Shown: positions 8,455-17,862, numbered from the stretch's first letter. The stretch: 64,000 bases of DNA from Anaerolineales bacterium (GCA_025057645.1 JANXBJ010000006.1:72142-136141); one strand, 5' to 3'. The notes: generated by a model from the sequence alone, not told the origin. A program made the numbers and translations.

Positions 8455-9381
8455 CTACTTGGCCGCCACGTCTTTCAACCATTGCTCATAACGATAGTCC
8501 GTAATATCCTCACGGAAGCGTCCAAACCATAGATTGGCGTAGCCTTGGAAGTCTTCGTCCAGCTTAGAAATGCTCGTTTGGGTGGTACCCCACATTGCCT
8601 CGTGGATTTCGGACATACACCACATTAACTTAGTGCGCGCAAAGTTCTTGGGGGTGACTTCACCGAAATACTCCTGCAGCAAGCAACGCACTTGGTCATC
8701 ATTAAAGCGATGATGGTGGCAGAAGTTCCCCAGATCGAAGAAGATATCTCCCATCCCTGCGTACTCCCAGTCTAAGATCTTTAGCTCGCCTTTACCGCCT
8801 GGGACATCTTCATCGAGGAAGTTTAAGTTCAAGAGATCATTATGGCATGGGGTGGGGATATAGGGATCTTTAAGCAAGGCCTCTTCCACCTCACGCATCT
8901 TCTGCATGATCCAGTCGAAGTCGAACGGGAACTTACTGCCATGCTCTTTCGAGACCTTGGTTAACCATTCCACGCGTCGAAAGACGTTGAACTCACCATT
9001 GACCGGAGGAGCATTGCGATGATAAAGGCGCAATTTTCGCGCTACCCGCCGAATGTTAAACTCTTTATCCATCTCTTCCGGCGGGATGTGCTTCCCTTGA
9101 ATAAACCGCGTGACTAGGTAGCCTTCTGGCTCGATAAAGTAGAGCACCTCAGGGGCAATCCCTAACAGACCAGCGGCCTTGTTCGACGCATATTCGACAT
9201 CGCGGCGGATACCCAGCAGATCGGTGTTTTCACCAGTAATCCGCAGCATGTAAGATTTCCCATCCGCATCAATCCGGTAATTATTGTTGGTAATCCCACC
9301 CTTTAAGATCGTAACCTTGATCTCCTTTGCATCTCTCAGAAAAGGAACACGCTGAATAGCCTCTTCTACTGTGAGTGCCAT
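8455..9381 (-). CDS. Choline/ethanolamine-kinase-like phosphotransferase (APH fold)
   Basis: The 308-residue protein has the kinase features of the APH/choline kinase group: a GGITNNNYRI glycine-rich loop (28-37), Lys/Arg-containing strand SYMLRI (43-48), the Brenner motif CHNDLLNLNF (179-188) with the catalytic Asp, and LDWEYAGMGD (203-212) for metal binding. The overall pattern is closest to LicA-type choline kinases; thiamine or other small-alcohol kinases are possible. The start at 9381 follows GGAGGAAG; an upstream TTG start would overlap that site. The gene lies 70 bases behind the permease gene, with a strong hairpin between them, which may reduce downstream expression. A permease-kinase pair suggests uptake followed by phosphorylation. 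Confidence 0.75.
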   Translation of the reverse strand: MALTVEEAIQRVPFLRDAKEIKVTILKGGITNNNYRIDADGKSYMLRITGENTDLLGIRRDVEYASNKAAGLLGIAPEVLYFIEPEGYLVTRFIQGKHIPPEEMDKEFNIRRVARKLRLYHRNAPPVNGEFNVFRRVEWLTKVSKEHGSKFPFDFDWIMQKMREVEEALLKDPYIPTPCHNDLLNLNFLDEDVPGGKGELKILDWEYAGMGDIFFDLGNFCHHHRFNDDQVRCLLQEYFGEVTPKNFARTKLMWCMSEIHEAMWGTTQTSISKLDEDFQGYANLWFGRFREDITDYRYEQWLKDVAAK

Positions 9382-9407
9382 TGCTTCCTCCAAGTCAGAA
9401 GGGATTC

Positions 9408-9434
9408 GGGGAGCAAGCCGCTCGCTTGCTCCCC
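9408..9434. other. Intercistronic hairpin between permease and kinase genes
   Basis: Arms GGGGAGCAAGC (9408-9418) and GCTTGCTCCCC (9424-9434) are perfectly complementary around a five-base loop. On the transcribed minus strand no T run follows, so it is more likely an RNA stabiliser or processing signal than an intrinsic terminator. Confidence 0.6.
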
Positions 9435-9450
9435 CAATTTGAACTAACCC

Positions 9451-11127
9451 TTAATCATCCCCGCGCGCAATAATCCGCTCCAATTCCTCTTCGATGCGGC
9501 GTAGTTCTTCTTCGGAGGCTTTCTTCGGGCCTTCAAACCAGTGCTTCGGACCGAGCTGCCAGTAAATCACCATAAACACGCCTAGGGCCACCATTGTCCA
9601 CAACGTCAACTCGTTGGGCGGCAGCACGAAGAGGAGGGTAATAAACCCGATCCAAATGATAGCAATTAAGTTGATGATCGGGCCCCACTTGCCTAAATAC
9701 CAGGGTGCTATCTCTCGGGTTGTATACTCACCTTCTTGCCTACGCTTATTGCGCCAGTTCAGATAAATCGGAATGCCGTAAGCGAGGTAAAGCGAAATCG
9801 TGCTGATCGAGGTCACGACGTAGTACGCCGCAGAATAGACCGTCAGCAAGAAGGCAATCACACAAGTGACTACGATGGAGTTGATGGGAGTGCGGTACTT
9901 GGGGTGAATCTGCTTGATGAACCCCGAGCCGGGCATTCCATCATCCCGTGCAAAAGCAAACCACATGCGGCTCATGCTGGTAATCGAGGATAACCCACAC
10001 AGCCACATACCACCCGCTACGATGATGGCAATCAGATCGGCGAAGAACTTACTGAGGTTTGAGTAGGCAATGTAGAGGACTGGGTAGTCATCGGTGGCCG
10101 TGGCGGCAATGTCCGGGATCGCATAGGTCAACGCTAACAAAATAACGTAACCGACGACCGCAGAGACCGCCACAGAGAGGAACACACCCCAGGCGCTGTT
10201 CAACCGTGCCATCACCGTCTCTTCGGCAACATGAGCCGAGGCATCGTAACCGGTAAAGGTCCATTGCGCCTGCAGGAAGGCAAGCACAAAGACCAGAGCA
10301 AAGGGTGCGGCGCGGTATAGATTTTCCAGCCCGGGAATCAAGCTAAACAACGGCGAAGGCAAGACCAAATTCCCAACCACCAGCGCCGGACGCACTGTCC
10401 CATCCGGGAATTCTGCCGAGGAGGCATCCAAGGGATTGACCGTGGTGACAGCGGTGAAGCCGAAGGAGAAGGGCTGATGGGTTTTACCAAAGAAGAACAG
10501 CAAGATAGCAATGATCGCCACGCCGCCGATGTGCCAATAGACGCTGAAATCGTTGAGCAGGGCGGTAAGTCGAATGCCGAAGGCGTTGATCAAGATCTGG
10601 GGGATCATGATAATGACCATTACGAACAGGTAGAACCCCCAAGAGTTAGCGGTGCCGAAAAGAGGCACAGGCGCATCTGATGGAATACCGAGCATTCGCA
10701 CCACCATGCCCACGATGTAGATCGAGGCGGCGATGTCGATTCCCGCAGTGATCGTAATTTGCCCGAGCATATTTAACCAAGCGGTCACCCACGCCCACCG
10801 CTTGCCGCCCAAGCGGTGGGCCCAATAATAGAGGCCGCCTGCGGTGGGATAAGCCGAGGCCAATTCCGCCATCGAGGCCGCAACCGTGAGCGTGAAGAGC
10901 GCAACCACTGGCCAACCCACGGTGTTGATGATCGGGCCGGCGAAGCGTAAGCCATATCCATAGAGGATCATGGCGCCGGTCAGAATGGAAATAATCGAAA
11001 ATGAAATAGCAAAGTTCGAGAATCCCCCCATTTCACGGAACAGTTGTTGAGCATAGCCCAAGCGGTGCAGGTCCTTAACGTCTTCCTTTATGATTTCTTC
11101 ACGGGATTTGCCTTTATACTCAGCCAT
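9451..11127 (-). CDS. APC-superfamily amino acid/amine permease
   Basis: The 558-residue protein is an integral membrane carrier with about 12 hydrophobic segments. The cytoplasmic N-terminus with LHRLGYAQQLFREMGGFSNFAISFSIISILTG is typical of the amino acid/choline transporter branch of the APC superfamily (the group of yeast HNM1 and UGA4), as is ASAYPTAGGLYYWAHRLGGKRWAW in the segment 3 region. The C-terminus is charged (Glu/Arg-rich). The start at 11127 follows TGAGGAGA; a longer frame reaches 11169. The likely substrate is an amino acid, polyamine or quaternary amine; the adjacent kinase makes an amino alcohol attractive, but this is inference. Confidence 0.82.
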   Translation of the reverse strand: MAEYKGKSREEIIKEDVKDLHRLGYAQQLFREMGGFSNFAISFSIISILTGAMILYGYGLRFAGPIINTVGWPVVALFTLTVAASMAELASAYPTAGGLYYWAHRLGGKRWAWVTAWLNMLGQITITAGIDIAASIYIVGMVVRMLGIPSDAPVPLFGTANSWGFYLFVMVIIMIPQILINAFGIRLTALLNDFSVYWHIGGVAIIAILLFFFGKTHQPFSFGFTAVTTVNPLDASSAEFPDGTVRPALVVGNLVLPSPLFSLIPGLENLYRAAPFALVFVLAFLQAQWTFTGYDASAHVAEETVMARLNSAWGVFLSVAVSAVVGYVILLALTYAIPDIAATATDDYPVLYIAYSNLSKFFADLIAIIVAGGMWLCGLSSITSMSRMWFAFARDDGMPGSGFIKQIHPKYRTPINSIVVTCVIAFLLTVYSAAYYVVTSISTISLYLAYGIPIYLNWRNKRRQEGEYTTREIAPWYLGKWGPIINLIAIIWIGFITLLFVLPPNELTLWTMVALGVFMVIYWQLGPKHWFEGPKKASEEELRRIEEELERIIARGDD

Positions 11128-11368
11128 CGCAGGTCTCCTCACAAGTGGAATAGTTTGGATAATTGACATACCCGAGGCGAAGACTTAGTTCAACTCACTC
11201 CTTCTCCACAACCACCTCCTTTCCAAAAAAATGTGTTTCCTAAGCTCCCACCTCAGAACACCACCGGCTTGGGACGAAGCAACGGAGAAAGCTCTAACCT
11301 GCCCCGCCGGATCATTGCCCGAGCGCCATTCGCTTTGATTGTTAAGGTGCTTAGTCCCTTCTCCCCGA

Positions 11369-13348
11369 CTAAAGCAAGTGCTTTACCTCGTTGACAATTC
11401 GCTCGACCGTGAAACCCAACTGAGCGAACACAACCTTCTCCGGGGCAGAGGCGCCAAAGCGCTCCAAACTGACGACGCTCGCCCTCGGAGGAAGATATTT
11501 GTGCCACCCCAAACTTACCCCCGCTTCAATCGCCACTGTCGGCACTTCTCCCGGCAAGACAGAGCGTCGGTATTCCTCCGGTTGCTGATCGAACAGTTCA
11601 AAACTCGGCATAGATACTACCCGAGCTCCAATCCCCTCCTGACTCAATTGCTCGCGCGCCTTTAGAGCTAGGCTTACTTCTGAGCCTGTCGCCAAAAGAA
11701 CGACCTGCGGCCTTCCATTTTCTGCCTCTGCTAAAACATAGGCCCCACGCTCGAGTCCTTTGCCATCTTTAGTGATCACAGGCACGTTCTGCCGGGTCAG
11801 CAGCAGGGCGGTCGGTCCGTCCTTGCGTTGCAAAGCAACCTTCCAAGCGACCACCGTCTCGTTAGCATCCGCCGGCCGGATGACCACCAAGTTCGGCACA
11901 GCCCGTAGAGCCATGATATGCTCGACCGGCTGGTGGGTTGGTCCGTCCTCCCCCAAACCGATGCTATCGTGAGTGAAAACATAAATGACGGGCAACCTCA
12001 TAAGGGCAGCCAAGCGCAGGGCAGGGCGCATGTAATCCGAAAACACCAAGAACGTACCCCCATAGGGGCGAAAACCATGGAGGGCCAAACCATTGAGGAT
12101 CGCTCCCATCCCATGCTCTCGCACCCCAAAGTGGATATAGGAACCACCGTACTCGTTTCGCCTGATAACCCTAGCCTCTTTGGGCTTTGTGTTATTGCTG
12201 GGCGTCAGGTCAGCCGATCCACCGACCAAGCTTTCCAGTCGAGGGGCAATTGCCTCTAGGACCCTGCCGGAGGCCACCCTTGTCGCTAGGGGTTTATCGG
12301 CCGGGAACTGAGGAAGCGCCTCTTCCCATCCCTCTGGAAGCTCTCCTTTCATGATGCGTTGGAGTTGTTGGGCCTCGGCTGGATACTGCGCCTGATAACG
12401 TTCCCATAGTGCGTTCCATTCCTCCTGTGCCTTTTTGCCACGCCCCCTAACCTCTTCTATGTAGGGCTGAATTTCACCCGGTATGTAGAAGGCAGGCTCG
12501 AGTGGCCAACGATAGGCTTTCTTGGTCTTGATGACATTCTCCTCACCTAACGGCGCCCCATGCACGCTGGCATCGTCCTGTTTTGGGCTCTTATATCCGA
12601 TGTGAGTGCGACACGCAATAAGCGACGGCCGCTCGCTCTCGGCTAGAGCTGCCCTCAGCGCCTTGTCGATAGAGGCAAAGTTATGGCCGTTGGCGCGCTG
12701 GGTATGCCAACCGTATCCTTTGAAGCGAGTCAGCACGTTGTCGCTAAAGGCCAGCTCCGTAGGGCCATCAATAGTGACGTGATTATCATCGTAAAACACA
12801 ATAAGCTTGCCCAAGCCTAAGTGACCAGCTAGGGAAGCCGCCTCGTGGGACACTCCCTCCATCAGATCCCCATCAGAGGCTAGCACAAAGGTATAGTGGT
12901 CGATGATAGGAAAATCAGGTTTGTTGAAGCGAGCAGCTAAAATCCGTTCGGCAAGCGCAATTCCAACGGCAGTAGAAATTCCCTGCCCTAAAGGGCCAGT
13001 GGTCATCTCTACCCCGCGTTCCGGGTCGTACTCCGGGTGACCGGGTGTAACGCTCCCCCACTGACGAAAGCGTTGCAATTCCTCCAACGGCATCGGGTAG
13101 CCAAAGACATGTAGGAGAGAGTAGAGGAGCATCGAGCCATGACCTGCCGAAAGGATGAAGCGATCGCGATTGAACCATTGAGGGTCCGCAGGATTATGCT
13201 TGAGGTAATGTCCCCAGAGCACCGTGGCGATATCTGCTGCGCCTAGGGGCAACCCCGGATGCCCGGAATTCGCTTTTTGCACCCCGTCGATCGAGAGCAT
13301 CCGCAGTGTAGTCGCAATTAACCGGTCAAGCTTGGTGTAGTCACTCAT
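11369..13348 (-). CDS. tkt: Transketolase
   Basis: The 659-residue protein has full family length and order. The N-terminal thiamine-diphosphate domain has [28 protein letters not shown], and the diphosphate/Mg motif [22 protein letters not shown] near residues 155-176. The central pyrimidine domain has [13 protein letters not shown] and [20 protein letters not shown], and a C-terminal domain follows. It transfers two-carbon ketol units in the non-oxidative pentose phosphate pathway. It lies 84 bases behind the transaldolase gene on the same strand, and the two could act together. The 241 bases downstream, before the permease start, hold no gene; a possible TTGAAC/TATGTC promoter pair is there, but it is weak. 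Confidence 0.95.
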   Translation of the reverse strand: MSDYTKLDRLIATTLRMLSIDGVQKANSGHPGLPLGAADIATVLWGHYLKHNPADPQWFNRDRFILSAGHGSMLLYSLLHVFGYPMPLEELQRFRQWGSVTPGHPEYDPERGVEMTTGPLGQGISTAVGIALAERILAARFNKPDFPIIDHYTFVLASDGDLMEGVSHEAASLAGHLGLGKLIVFYDDNHVTIDGPTELAFSDNVLTRFKGYGWHTQRANGHNFASIDKALRAALAESERPSLIACRTHIGYKSPKQDDASVHGAPLGEENVIKTKKAYRWPLEPAFYIPGEIQPYIEEVRGRGKKAQEEWNALWERYQAQYPAEAQQLQRIMKGELPEGWEEALPQFPADKPLATRVASGRVLEAIAPRLESLVGGSADLTPSNNTKPKEARVIRRNEYGGSYIHFGVREHGMGAILNGLALHGFRPYGGTFLVFSDYMRPALRLAALMRLPVIYVFTHDSIGLGEDGPTHQPVEHIMALRAVPNLVVIRPADANETVVAWKVALQRKDGPTALLLTRQNVPVITKDGKGLERGAYVLAEAENGRPQVVLLATGSEVSLALKAREQLSQEGIGARVVSMPSFELFDQQPEEYRRSVLPGEVPTVAIEAGVSLGWHKYLPPRASVVSLERFGASAPEKVVFAQLGFTVERIVNEVKHLL

Positions 13349-13432
13349 TGTCCCTGCCCAAAAGAATGGTCGATATTCAATTTTTATCCCCCCTCCCCGG
13401 AGGGAGAGGGGACGACGAAGAAAACAGGTAGA

Positions 13433-14641
13433 CTAAGCCGGCACTTTATTGCCAAGCACAATCTTCATCCGCTCACCGACGTATTCCTCCAAACCAATTG
13501 AAGCCTTAGCAAAGGCTTCTGCAGTGGCCACTGTTGCTGGATGGTCGTTAAACTCGGTGATTTCCAAACCGTTCGGATCCATCGCTTGGATCGCATAGGG
13601 GATCTTCGTCAGTTTGTTCATCACCTCGGCAGGAATTTCCTCACCGATGCGGTTCGAGAATTGCAAGTCATTGCACTTTTGCCAGAGAGGCTCAAGTACG
13701 TATGGTGGCATCGTATAAACAATTTCCCCTCCGGCTAACATCTCGATATCCCAGAAGCGATGACGTCCAGCCACCACTGGGCCATCGCGCATTGAGCAGG
13801 CCAACAATTTACTGGCATATCCGCCTTCCGTGAGCAGGCGATAAGCTTTGCGGAAGACGTGGATTCCGAACCAGTGCTTGTCCTGCCACGTAAGCTTGAT
13901 GCCTCGCCGGGCGGCCTGCACCTCTAGTTCCGGATTCTCGGTCAATCGTCCGATCATCATGGTGATCACGGCTCGCCACTTGCTCAGGTCCACCCCGTTC
14001 TTCTTGGCGATCTCGAGTCCTTCCATAGCCGCATTCGCCACCGCCATAATCTGGGGCAGCATAAAACAAGTGGTGACATTAGTCGGAATGCCCATCGAAG
14101 TCAACACCTTGACTACTTCCACGCCTTGGGTGGTCGCCGGCACTTTGATCATCAGATTGGGGGCGATGGCACGAATTTCCTGAGCATCGGCGATCATTCG
14201 CTCGGTATCAAAGTTAATGCGCGGATCAAGCTGACCAGAGATATAGCCAAAGCGCCCGTTCGACGCCTCCCACATCGGCATCAACATCTCCGCCCCTTTG
14301 CGGATGACTTCTTTGTAGGTCATCCAAAAAAGTTCGTGTTGGGTCTTGTCTTTGTTTTCAGAAATCAGATTGTCAATCCATTCGTTCCAATACTCGGGAT
14401 CGTTCTTTACGGCCGTCAGAGATAGAGGAGGATTGGTGGTGCAACCGCGGATCACGCTGCTTGGGGGATCGTCGACGTTGAAGAACCGCGTGAGTTCTTC
14501 CTCCATTGTCTTTTTGCGCTCTGGCGGAGCCCAATCGATCATCTTTTGTTTCCAGGACTCATAGACCAAAGGCGAAGAGTCCCACCAAATCTCCATCTCG
14601 GGATTTGTGGCCACCAATCGCTCGACAACACTTGGCTTCAT
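13433..14641 (-). CDS. Transaldolase-family enzyme
   Basis: The 402-residue protein shows the transaldolase barrel signatures: Asp21 in WWDSSP at the first strand, CTTNPPL (67-73), and Lys166 in LMIKVPAT, which forms the Schiff base. It is longer than the E. coli TalB form (317 residues) and has a divergent C-terminal part with several extra helices. It therefore belongs to an atypical subgroup, and its substrate could differ from sedoheptulose 7-phosphate. AGGAGG seven bases before the ATG is an excellent ribosome-binding site. Position: between the gntR regulator and tkt, all on the minus strand. Confidence 0.85.
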   Translation of the reverse strand: MKPSVVERLVATNPEMEIWWDSSPLVYESWKQKMIDWAPPERKKTMEEELTRFFNVDDPPSSVIRGCTTNPPLSLTAVKNDPEYWNEWIDNLISENKDKTQHELFWMTYKEVIRKGAEMLMPMWEASNGRFGYISGQLDPRINFDTERMIADAQEIRAIAPNLMIKVPATTQGVEVVKVLTSMGIPTNVTTCFMLPQIMAVANAAMEGLEIAKKNGVDLSKWRAVITMMIGRLTENPELEVQAARRGIKLTWQDKHWFGIHVFRKAYRLLTEGGYASKLLACSMRDGPVVAGRHRFWDIEMLAGGEIVYTMPPYVLEPLWQKCNDLQFSNRIGEEIPAEVMNKLTKIPYAIQAMDPNGLEITEFNDHPATVATAEAFAKASIGLEEYVGERMKIVLGNKVPA

Positions 14642-14747
14642 GGGAAAACCTCCTATCCGTTTGCAAATGAACTTAAGATGGTTGAACGTGCATGTGACTC
14701 AGGCATCACCAGAGAGGTGCGATCTCTGCTTATTGCCGAACTTTGGG

Positions 14748-15476
14748 TCATCGCTCCATGGCCACGGTTAGGGAGTACATATCGCCACGGTTATAGCAAT
14801 AGGTAAACTCAACCGGCGTTCCATCTGTGGAAAAAACGGTCCGCTCTTTATAGAGAATGGGATATCCGGGTTTGACCCCAAGCAGTTTGGCAATCTCACC
14901 AGCGGCGGGCTTCGCCTCCAGCTTTTGAAGAGCGCGCTTTACCTGAAAACCATACTTCTCCATCACATCCCAAAGGTGCACGTTTTCCAACTCCTCGTGG
15001 ATAATTCCGGCGAATAGCCGATGAGGCAGATAAGAATCGTGCACCGTAACCGGAGTATGATTGACGTAACGCAACGTGCGAATGCAGATTACGCTCCCAC
15101 CCGGTTCGAGCCGCAGGTGCTTGGCCACCTTCTCCGGCGCAGCCAAAATCTCGATTTTCAAGACAACCGAAGAGGCTTCGATGCCCTGTTCTCGAGCGCT
15201 TTCAAAGAAATTGGTCAGGCGAGTATGATCTCGATCAAAGTGAGGATAGGAAACGAAGGTTCCGACCCCCCGCTTGCGGTGAAGTAAACCCTCTTTGATC
15301 AGGTCCAATATCCCTTGCCGAACCGTCATGCGGCTGACGCGATACTGTTCTGCCAATTCCTCTTCGGAAGGGATCTTCTGCCCTGGCTGGAGTCTTCCTT
15401 GAAGGATATCGCTCCGAATTCCCTCACGAATCTTTACGTATAAGGGAACGCCTTCGGTGGTCAGAATGCTACTCAC
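14748..15476 (-). CDS. GntR-family regulator (HutC type, UTRA domain)
   Basis: The 242-residue protein has an N-terminal GntR winged helix (residues about 8-78: LYVKIREGIRSDILQGRLQPGQKIPSEEELAEQ, then VSRMTVRQGILDLIKEGLLHRKRGVGTFV) and a C-terminal UTRA effector domain (about 95-238). Translation starts with GTG. The gene has a consensus promoter with a 22-bp near-palindrome at the transcription start, so it probably represses itself. It is the first gene of the group transaldolase-transketolase-permease-kinase-aminotransferase and is the natural candidate to control it, with a metabolite of that pathway as effector. Confidence 0.9.
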   Translation of the reverse strand: MSSILTTEGVPLYVKIREGIRSDILQGRLQPGQKIPSEEELAEQYRVSRMTVRQGILDLIKEGLLHRKRGVGTFVSYPHFDRDHTRLTNFFESAREQGIEASSVVLKIEILAAPEKVAKHLRLEPGGSVICIRTLRYVNHTPVTVHDSYLPHRLFAGIIHEELENVHLWDVMEKYGFQVKRALQKLEAKPAAGEIAKLLGVKPGYPILYKERTVFSTDGTPVEFTYCYNRGDMYSLTVAMER

Positions 15477-15489
15477 TAGCAGCCCGCTC

Positions 15490-15511
15490 TCTAGATGTAT
15501 AGACGTCTAGA
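15490..15511. promoter_or_regulatory. Near-palindromic operator at the gntR promoter
   Basis: A 22-bp sequence with outer half-sites TCTAGA (15490-15495) and TCTAGA (15506-15511) and inner TGTATAGACG is symmetric at 18 of 22 positions. It starts at the last base of the -10 box and covers the expected transcription start, as expected for an autorepressor site of a HutC-type GntR protein. I saw no second copy in the neighbouring promoters. Confidence 0.65.
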
Positions 15512-15539
15512 TTTTACAGCAAAACTTAGGGCTTGTCAA
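15511..15539 (-). promoter_or_regulatory. Sigma-70-type promoter of gntR
   Basis: On the minus strand TTGACA (15534-15539), a 17-base spacer and TAAAAT (15511-15516) form a near-consensus promoter about 35 bases before the GTG start. Confidence 0.75.
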
Positions 15540-15611
15540 GTTAAAACCTGCGCAGCCTCACATGCGCAAGCAAGCAGATGGGAAAGAGGGAAATGCAAGG
15601 CGTTCTCCCCA

Positions 15612-16532
15612 TCACTTGATTCGGCTCAGCAAACCCGGTTTTCTCTTGACAATCAGGGTTGGGCAAGGACAGTAATGTAGAAGCTTGCGGGGCAGCGAGC
15701 CCAATTCCCACTCCTCACCTTTGCTCAATCCTTGGGCACCGAGGACGGCAAGGTCGATCTCCGCTCTGGATATATAGTCTCGAATTTGTTCATATGGGTC
15801 ACCATAGAGCAAAACGGCTCGAGTTGGCAACCCATGCTTCTGGAGAATTGATGTCGCTTTGTGCAAAATTTCGTCTGCATCTCGGAGGGAAATCTCTCTA
15901 GCCTTCCCATTTCCACCCGGCCAAAGAGATTGAAAGGCCCTTCGTTTAAGAATGGGGTGTATCGATAGGGGAGGGAGGACATGGACGACGTAGATCTCGG
16001 CTTCATCGGGTAGCGGGAACTGACCCAGGTACTTTGCAGCCCACTCTGCTTGGGTAGATCCATCGGTAAAAAAGCCGATCTTCCGCAAGCCCCGGTAGGG
16101 GTGTCGATAGATCAAGATCGGCAGTCGGATCCGCTCAACGACCCTCTCAGCCACACCTCCCAATAGAATCCCAAAAGCATGGTTCAACCCGGTAGCGCCC
16201 ATCACAACCAAATGGGGCGAAAGTTCTTCCGCTACTTGAAGAATAACCTCTGCCGGGGAGCCCCCCTTGAGTATTGTATGGGCACAAATTTCCGCTTGCT
16301 CAAGACGACTGCGAGTTTGGTCTAGACAGGCCTCGCGCAAGGCCAAACTACCTGCTTCCCGCTGACTTACTACCGAGAGTGCAGTGACTGTACAGTGGTA
16401 AAGAGGGAGATCGACAAGCAAGTCAACCGCTGCCAGCACATCCGGTGAGCCATCATCAGCGAGCAAGATACTAAAATACCCGCGGTAAGAGTTGAGTAAC
16501 GCCCGCCGAGTCGGCTGGAAATAGCGATTCAT
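15612..16532 (-). CDS. Universal stress protein, tandem UspA domains
   Basis: The 306-residue protein has two UspA-like domains. The first (about 18-147) ends with VVMGATGLNHAFGILLGGVAERVVERIRLPILIYR, close to the G-x2-G-x9-G-S/T nucleotide motif. The second (about 150-300) has GFFTDGSTQAEWA and LAVLGAQGLSKGEEWELGSLPRKLLHYCPCPTLIVK. Both may bind ATP. The gene is monocistronic, with its own promoter and a leader of about 180 bases that folds into an attenuator-like structure. It lies between the gntR promoter and the etf terminator. The stimulus cannot be read from the sequence. Confidence 0.85.
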   Translation of the reverse strand: MNRYFQPTRRALLNSYRGYFSILLADDGSPDVLAAVDLLVDLPLYHCTVTALSVVSQREAGSLALREACLDQTRSRLEQAEICAHTILKGGSPAEVILQVAEELSPHLVVMGATGLNHAFGILLGGVAERVVERIRLPILIYRHPYRGLRKIGFFTDGSTQAEWAAKYLGQFPLPDEAEIYVVHVLPPLSIHPILKRRAFQSLWPGGNGKAREISLRDADEILHKATSILQKHGLPTRAVLLYGDPYEQIRDYISRAEIDLAVLGAQGLSKGEEWELGSLPRKLLHYCPCPTLIVKRKPGLLSRIK

Positions 16533-16583
16533 CTTACAACGCTCCTTCTCTTCGCCAACTTCCCATCAGCAACTAAACTACCT

Positions 16584-16707
16584 CCAAAAAATCAAACGCC
16601 AGGCTTACTTTCTGCCTATGGTCCGTTTGTTCTAACGGATAAGAGGCAGCAAGCCAGGCGCACAAGGGTTGCTCAATTGTCGCTGCCAGGACCCTATAGG
16701 CCTGGCA
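16584..16707 (-). promoter_or_regulatory. Structured 5' leader of the usp gene, attenuator-like
   Basis: The transcript from the promoter at 16723-16751 first forms a hairpin with arms TGCCAGG/CCTGGCA (16701-16707 with 16684-16690). A long three-tier hairpin follows: 16651-16660 with 16597-16606 (one mismatch), 16644-16649 with 16612-16617, and 16634-16639 with 16622-16627. Then comes a U-rich run (TTTGATTTTTT, 16586-16596), so this hairpin looks like an intrinsic terminator inside the leader. GCCAGGC of the first hairpin (16700-16706) is exactly complementary to GCCTGGC in the terminator stem (16653-16659), which allows two exclusive folds. I recognise no known riboswitch class. Confidence 0.65.
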
Positions 16708-16722
16708 TAGAGGTCTATCTTT

Positions 16723-16751
16723 ACTATAACACATTGTTCATAGGTTTTCAA
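16723..16751 (-). promoter_or_regulatory. Sigma-70-type promoter of the usp gene
   Basis: On the minus strand TTGAAA (16746-16751), a 17-base spacer and TATAGT (16723-16728). It lies about 190 bases before the ATG at 16532, so the transcript has a long leader. Confidence 0.75.
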
Positions 16752-16804
16752 TAGCATTCCCGTTTCTCAACTCTGTTCTTAGTTGCATGCTACTAACCTA
16801 CTCC

Positions 16805-16847
16805 GAAAAAAAAAGCCTGTGAGAGCTGCTTTGTCTCTCACAGGCTT
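16805..16847 (-). terminator. Intrinsic terminator of the etf operon
   Basis: Thirteen-base perfect arms (16835-16847 and 16813-16825) flank a nine-base loop and are followed on the minus strand by a run of nine or more T. It lies 17 bases behind the etfA stop and closes the operon that begins at 23043. Confidence 0.93.
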
Positions 16848-16863
16848 ATCCATCCCATAACTT

Positions 16864-17850
16864 TCACTTGCCTAGACGCCTTTTGAACTCTTCGGTCAGG
16901 GCTGGCACGATCTCGAAAAGGTCGCCAACCACGCCATATTTGGCAAGATTAAAGATGGGTGCATCTTTATCCTTATTAATTGCCACAATAACCTTAGAGG
17001 TTCGCATCCCGGCCTGATGCTGGACAGCCCCTGAAATTCCGCAAGCAATATACAGGTCTGGCGAAACCACTTTGCCCGTCTGTCCCACTTGATGGGAGTA
17101 GGGAATCCAACCAGCATCTACCGCCGCTCGACTGGCGCCAACAGCCCCGCCGAGCACTTTCGCCAAGGCACGTAAGGGCTCGAAGCCTTCCGGCCCGTTG
17201 ACGCCGCGCCCGCCAGAGACGATGATTGCCGCACCGTCTAGAGAAACCTCACCTTCTTCGACCACATAATCTAACACCTTCGTTGGCACCTGGTCCTCAG
17301 TCAGCACGGGAGCCACCCGGGTCAATGTGCCACTCTTCCCGACGCCACCCTGAGGTGCGGGGAAAGCTCGAACTCGCACCGTAATCAAAAGTGGCTCGCC
17401 CTTCTTAGCCATTTCATTGCACAAGAGTTTGCCGGCATACACAGGACGAGTAACAATCACCGAACCGTCCCGTACGTCCAGCCCCGTTGCATCGACGATC
17501 ACGCCACATTCCAGGTCGATCGAAGCATAGGCGAAGAGATCTCTCACGCGTGTGCTGGCCGTCCCAATCACAACCTTTGGTCGAGCCTCGGCGAGAACCT
17601 TAGCAAACACCGCTGCGTAAGGCTCAACCCGAAAGTCCAGCAGGCTGGGATCGTCACAAAGGACAACCTCCTCAACACCGTACTCAAAAGCCTGTTGGGC
17701 AATCCCCTCTACACCGTTGCCGACGACAAGAGCGGTGATTCCGCCCCCGAGTTTCTCCGCTAAGCTCTTCGCCGCAGTTACCGCTTCCCAGGCCGAGGGA
17801 GTGGCTTGGCCCTTGAACTGATCAACGTAGACCCAAACCGGATTTGCCAT
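16864..17850 (-). CDS. etfA: Electron transfer flavoprotein alpha subunit
   Basis: The 328-residue protein has the N-terminal ETF domain and the C-terminal FAD-binding domain with IIVSGGRGVNGPEGFEPLRALAKVLGGAVGASRAAVDAGW and PDLYIACGISGAVQHQAGM...VIVAINKDKDAPIF. With EtfB it accepts electrons from a flavin dehydrogenase and passes them to the quinone pool or another acceptor. The ATG at 17850 has GGGAGG seven bases upstream; a GTG two codons earlier would be too close to that site. It is the last gene of the operon, 12 bases behind etfB. No ETF:quinone oxidoreductase gene is in the window. Confidence 0.95.
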   Translation of the reverse strand: MANPVWVYVDQFKGQATPSAWEAVTAAKSLAEKLGGGITALVVGNGVEGIAQQAFEYGVEEVVLCDDPSLLDFRVEPYAAVFAKVLAEARPKVVIGTASTRVRDLFAYASIDLECGVIVDATGLDVRDGSVIVTRPVYAGKLLCNEMAKKGEPLLITVRVRAFPAPQGGVGKSGTLTRVAPVLTEDQVPTKVLDYVVEEGEVSLDGAAIIVSGGRGVNGPEGFEPLRALAKVLGGAVGASRAAVDAGWIPYSHQVGQTGKVVSPDLYIACGISGAVQHQAGMRTSKVIVAINKDKDAPIFNLAKYGVVGDLFEIVPALTEEFKRRLGK

Positions 17851-17862
17851 TTCCACACCTCC

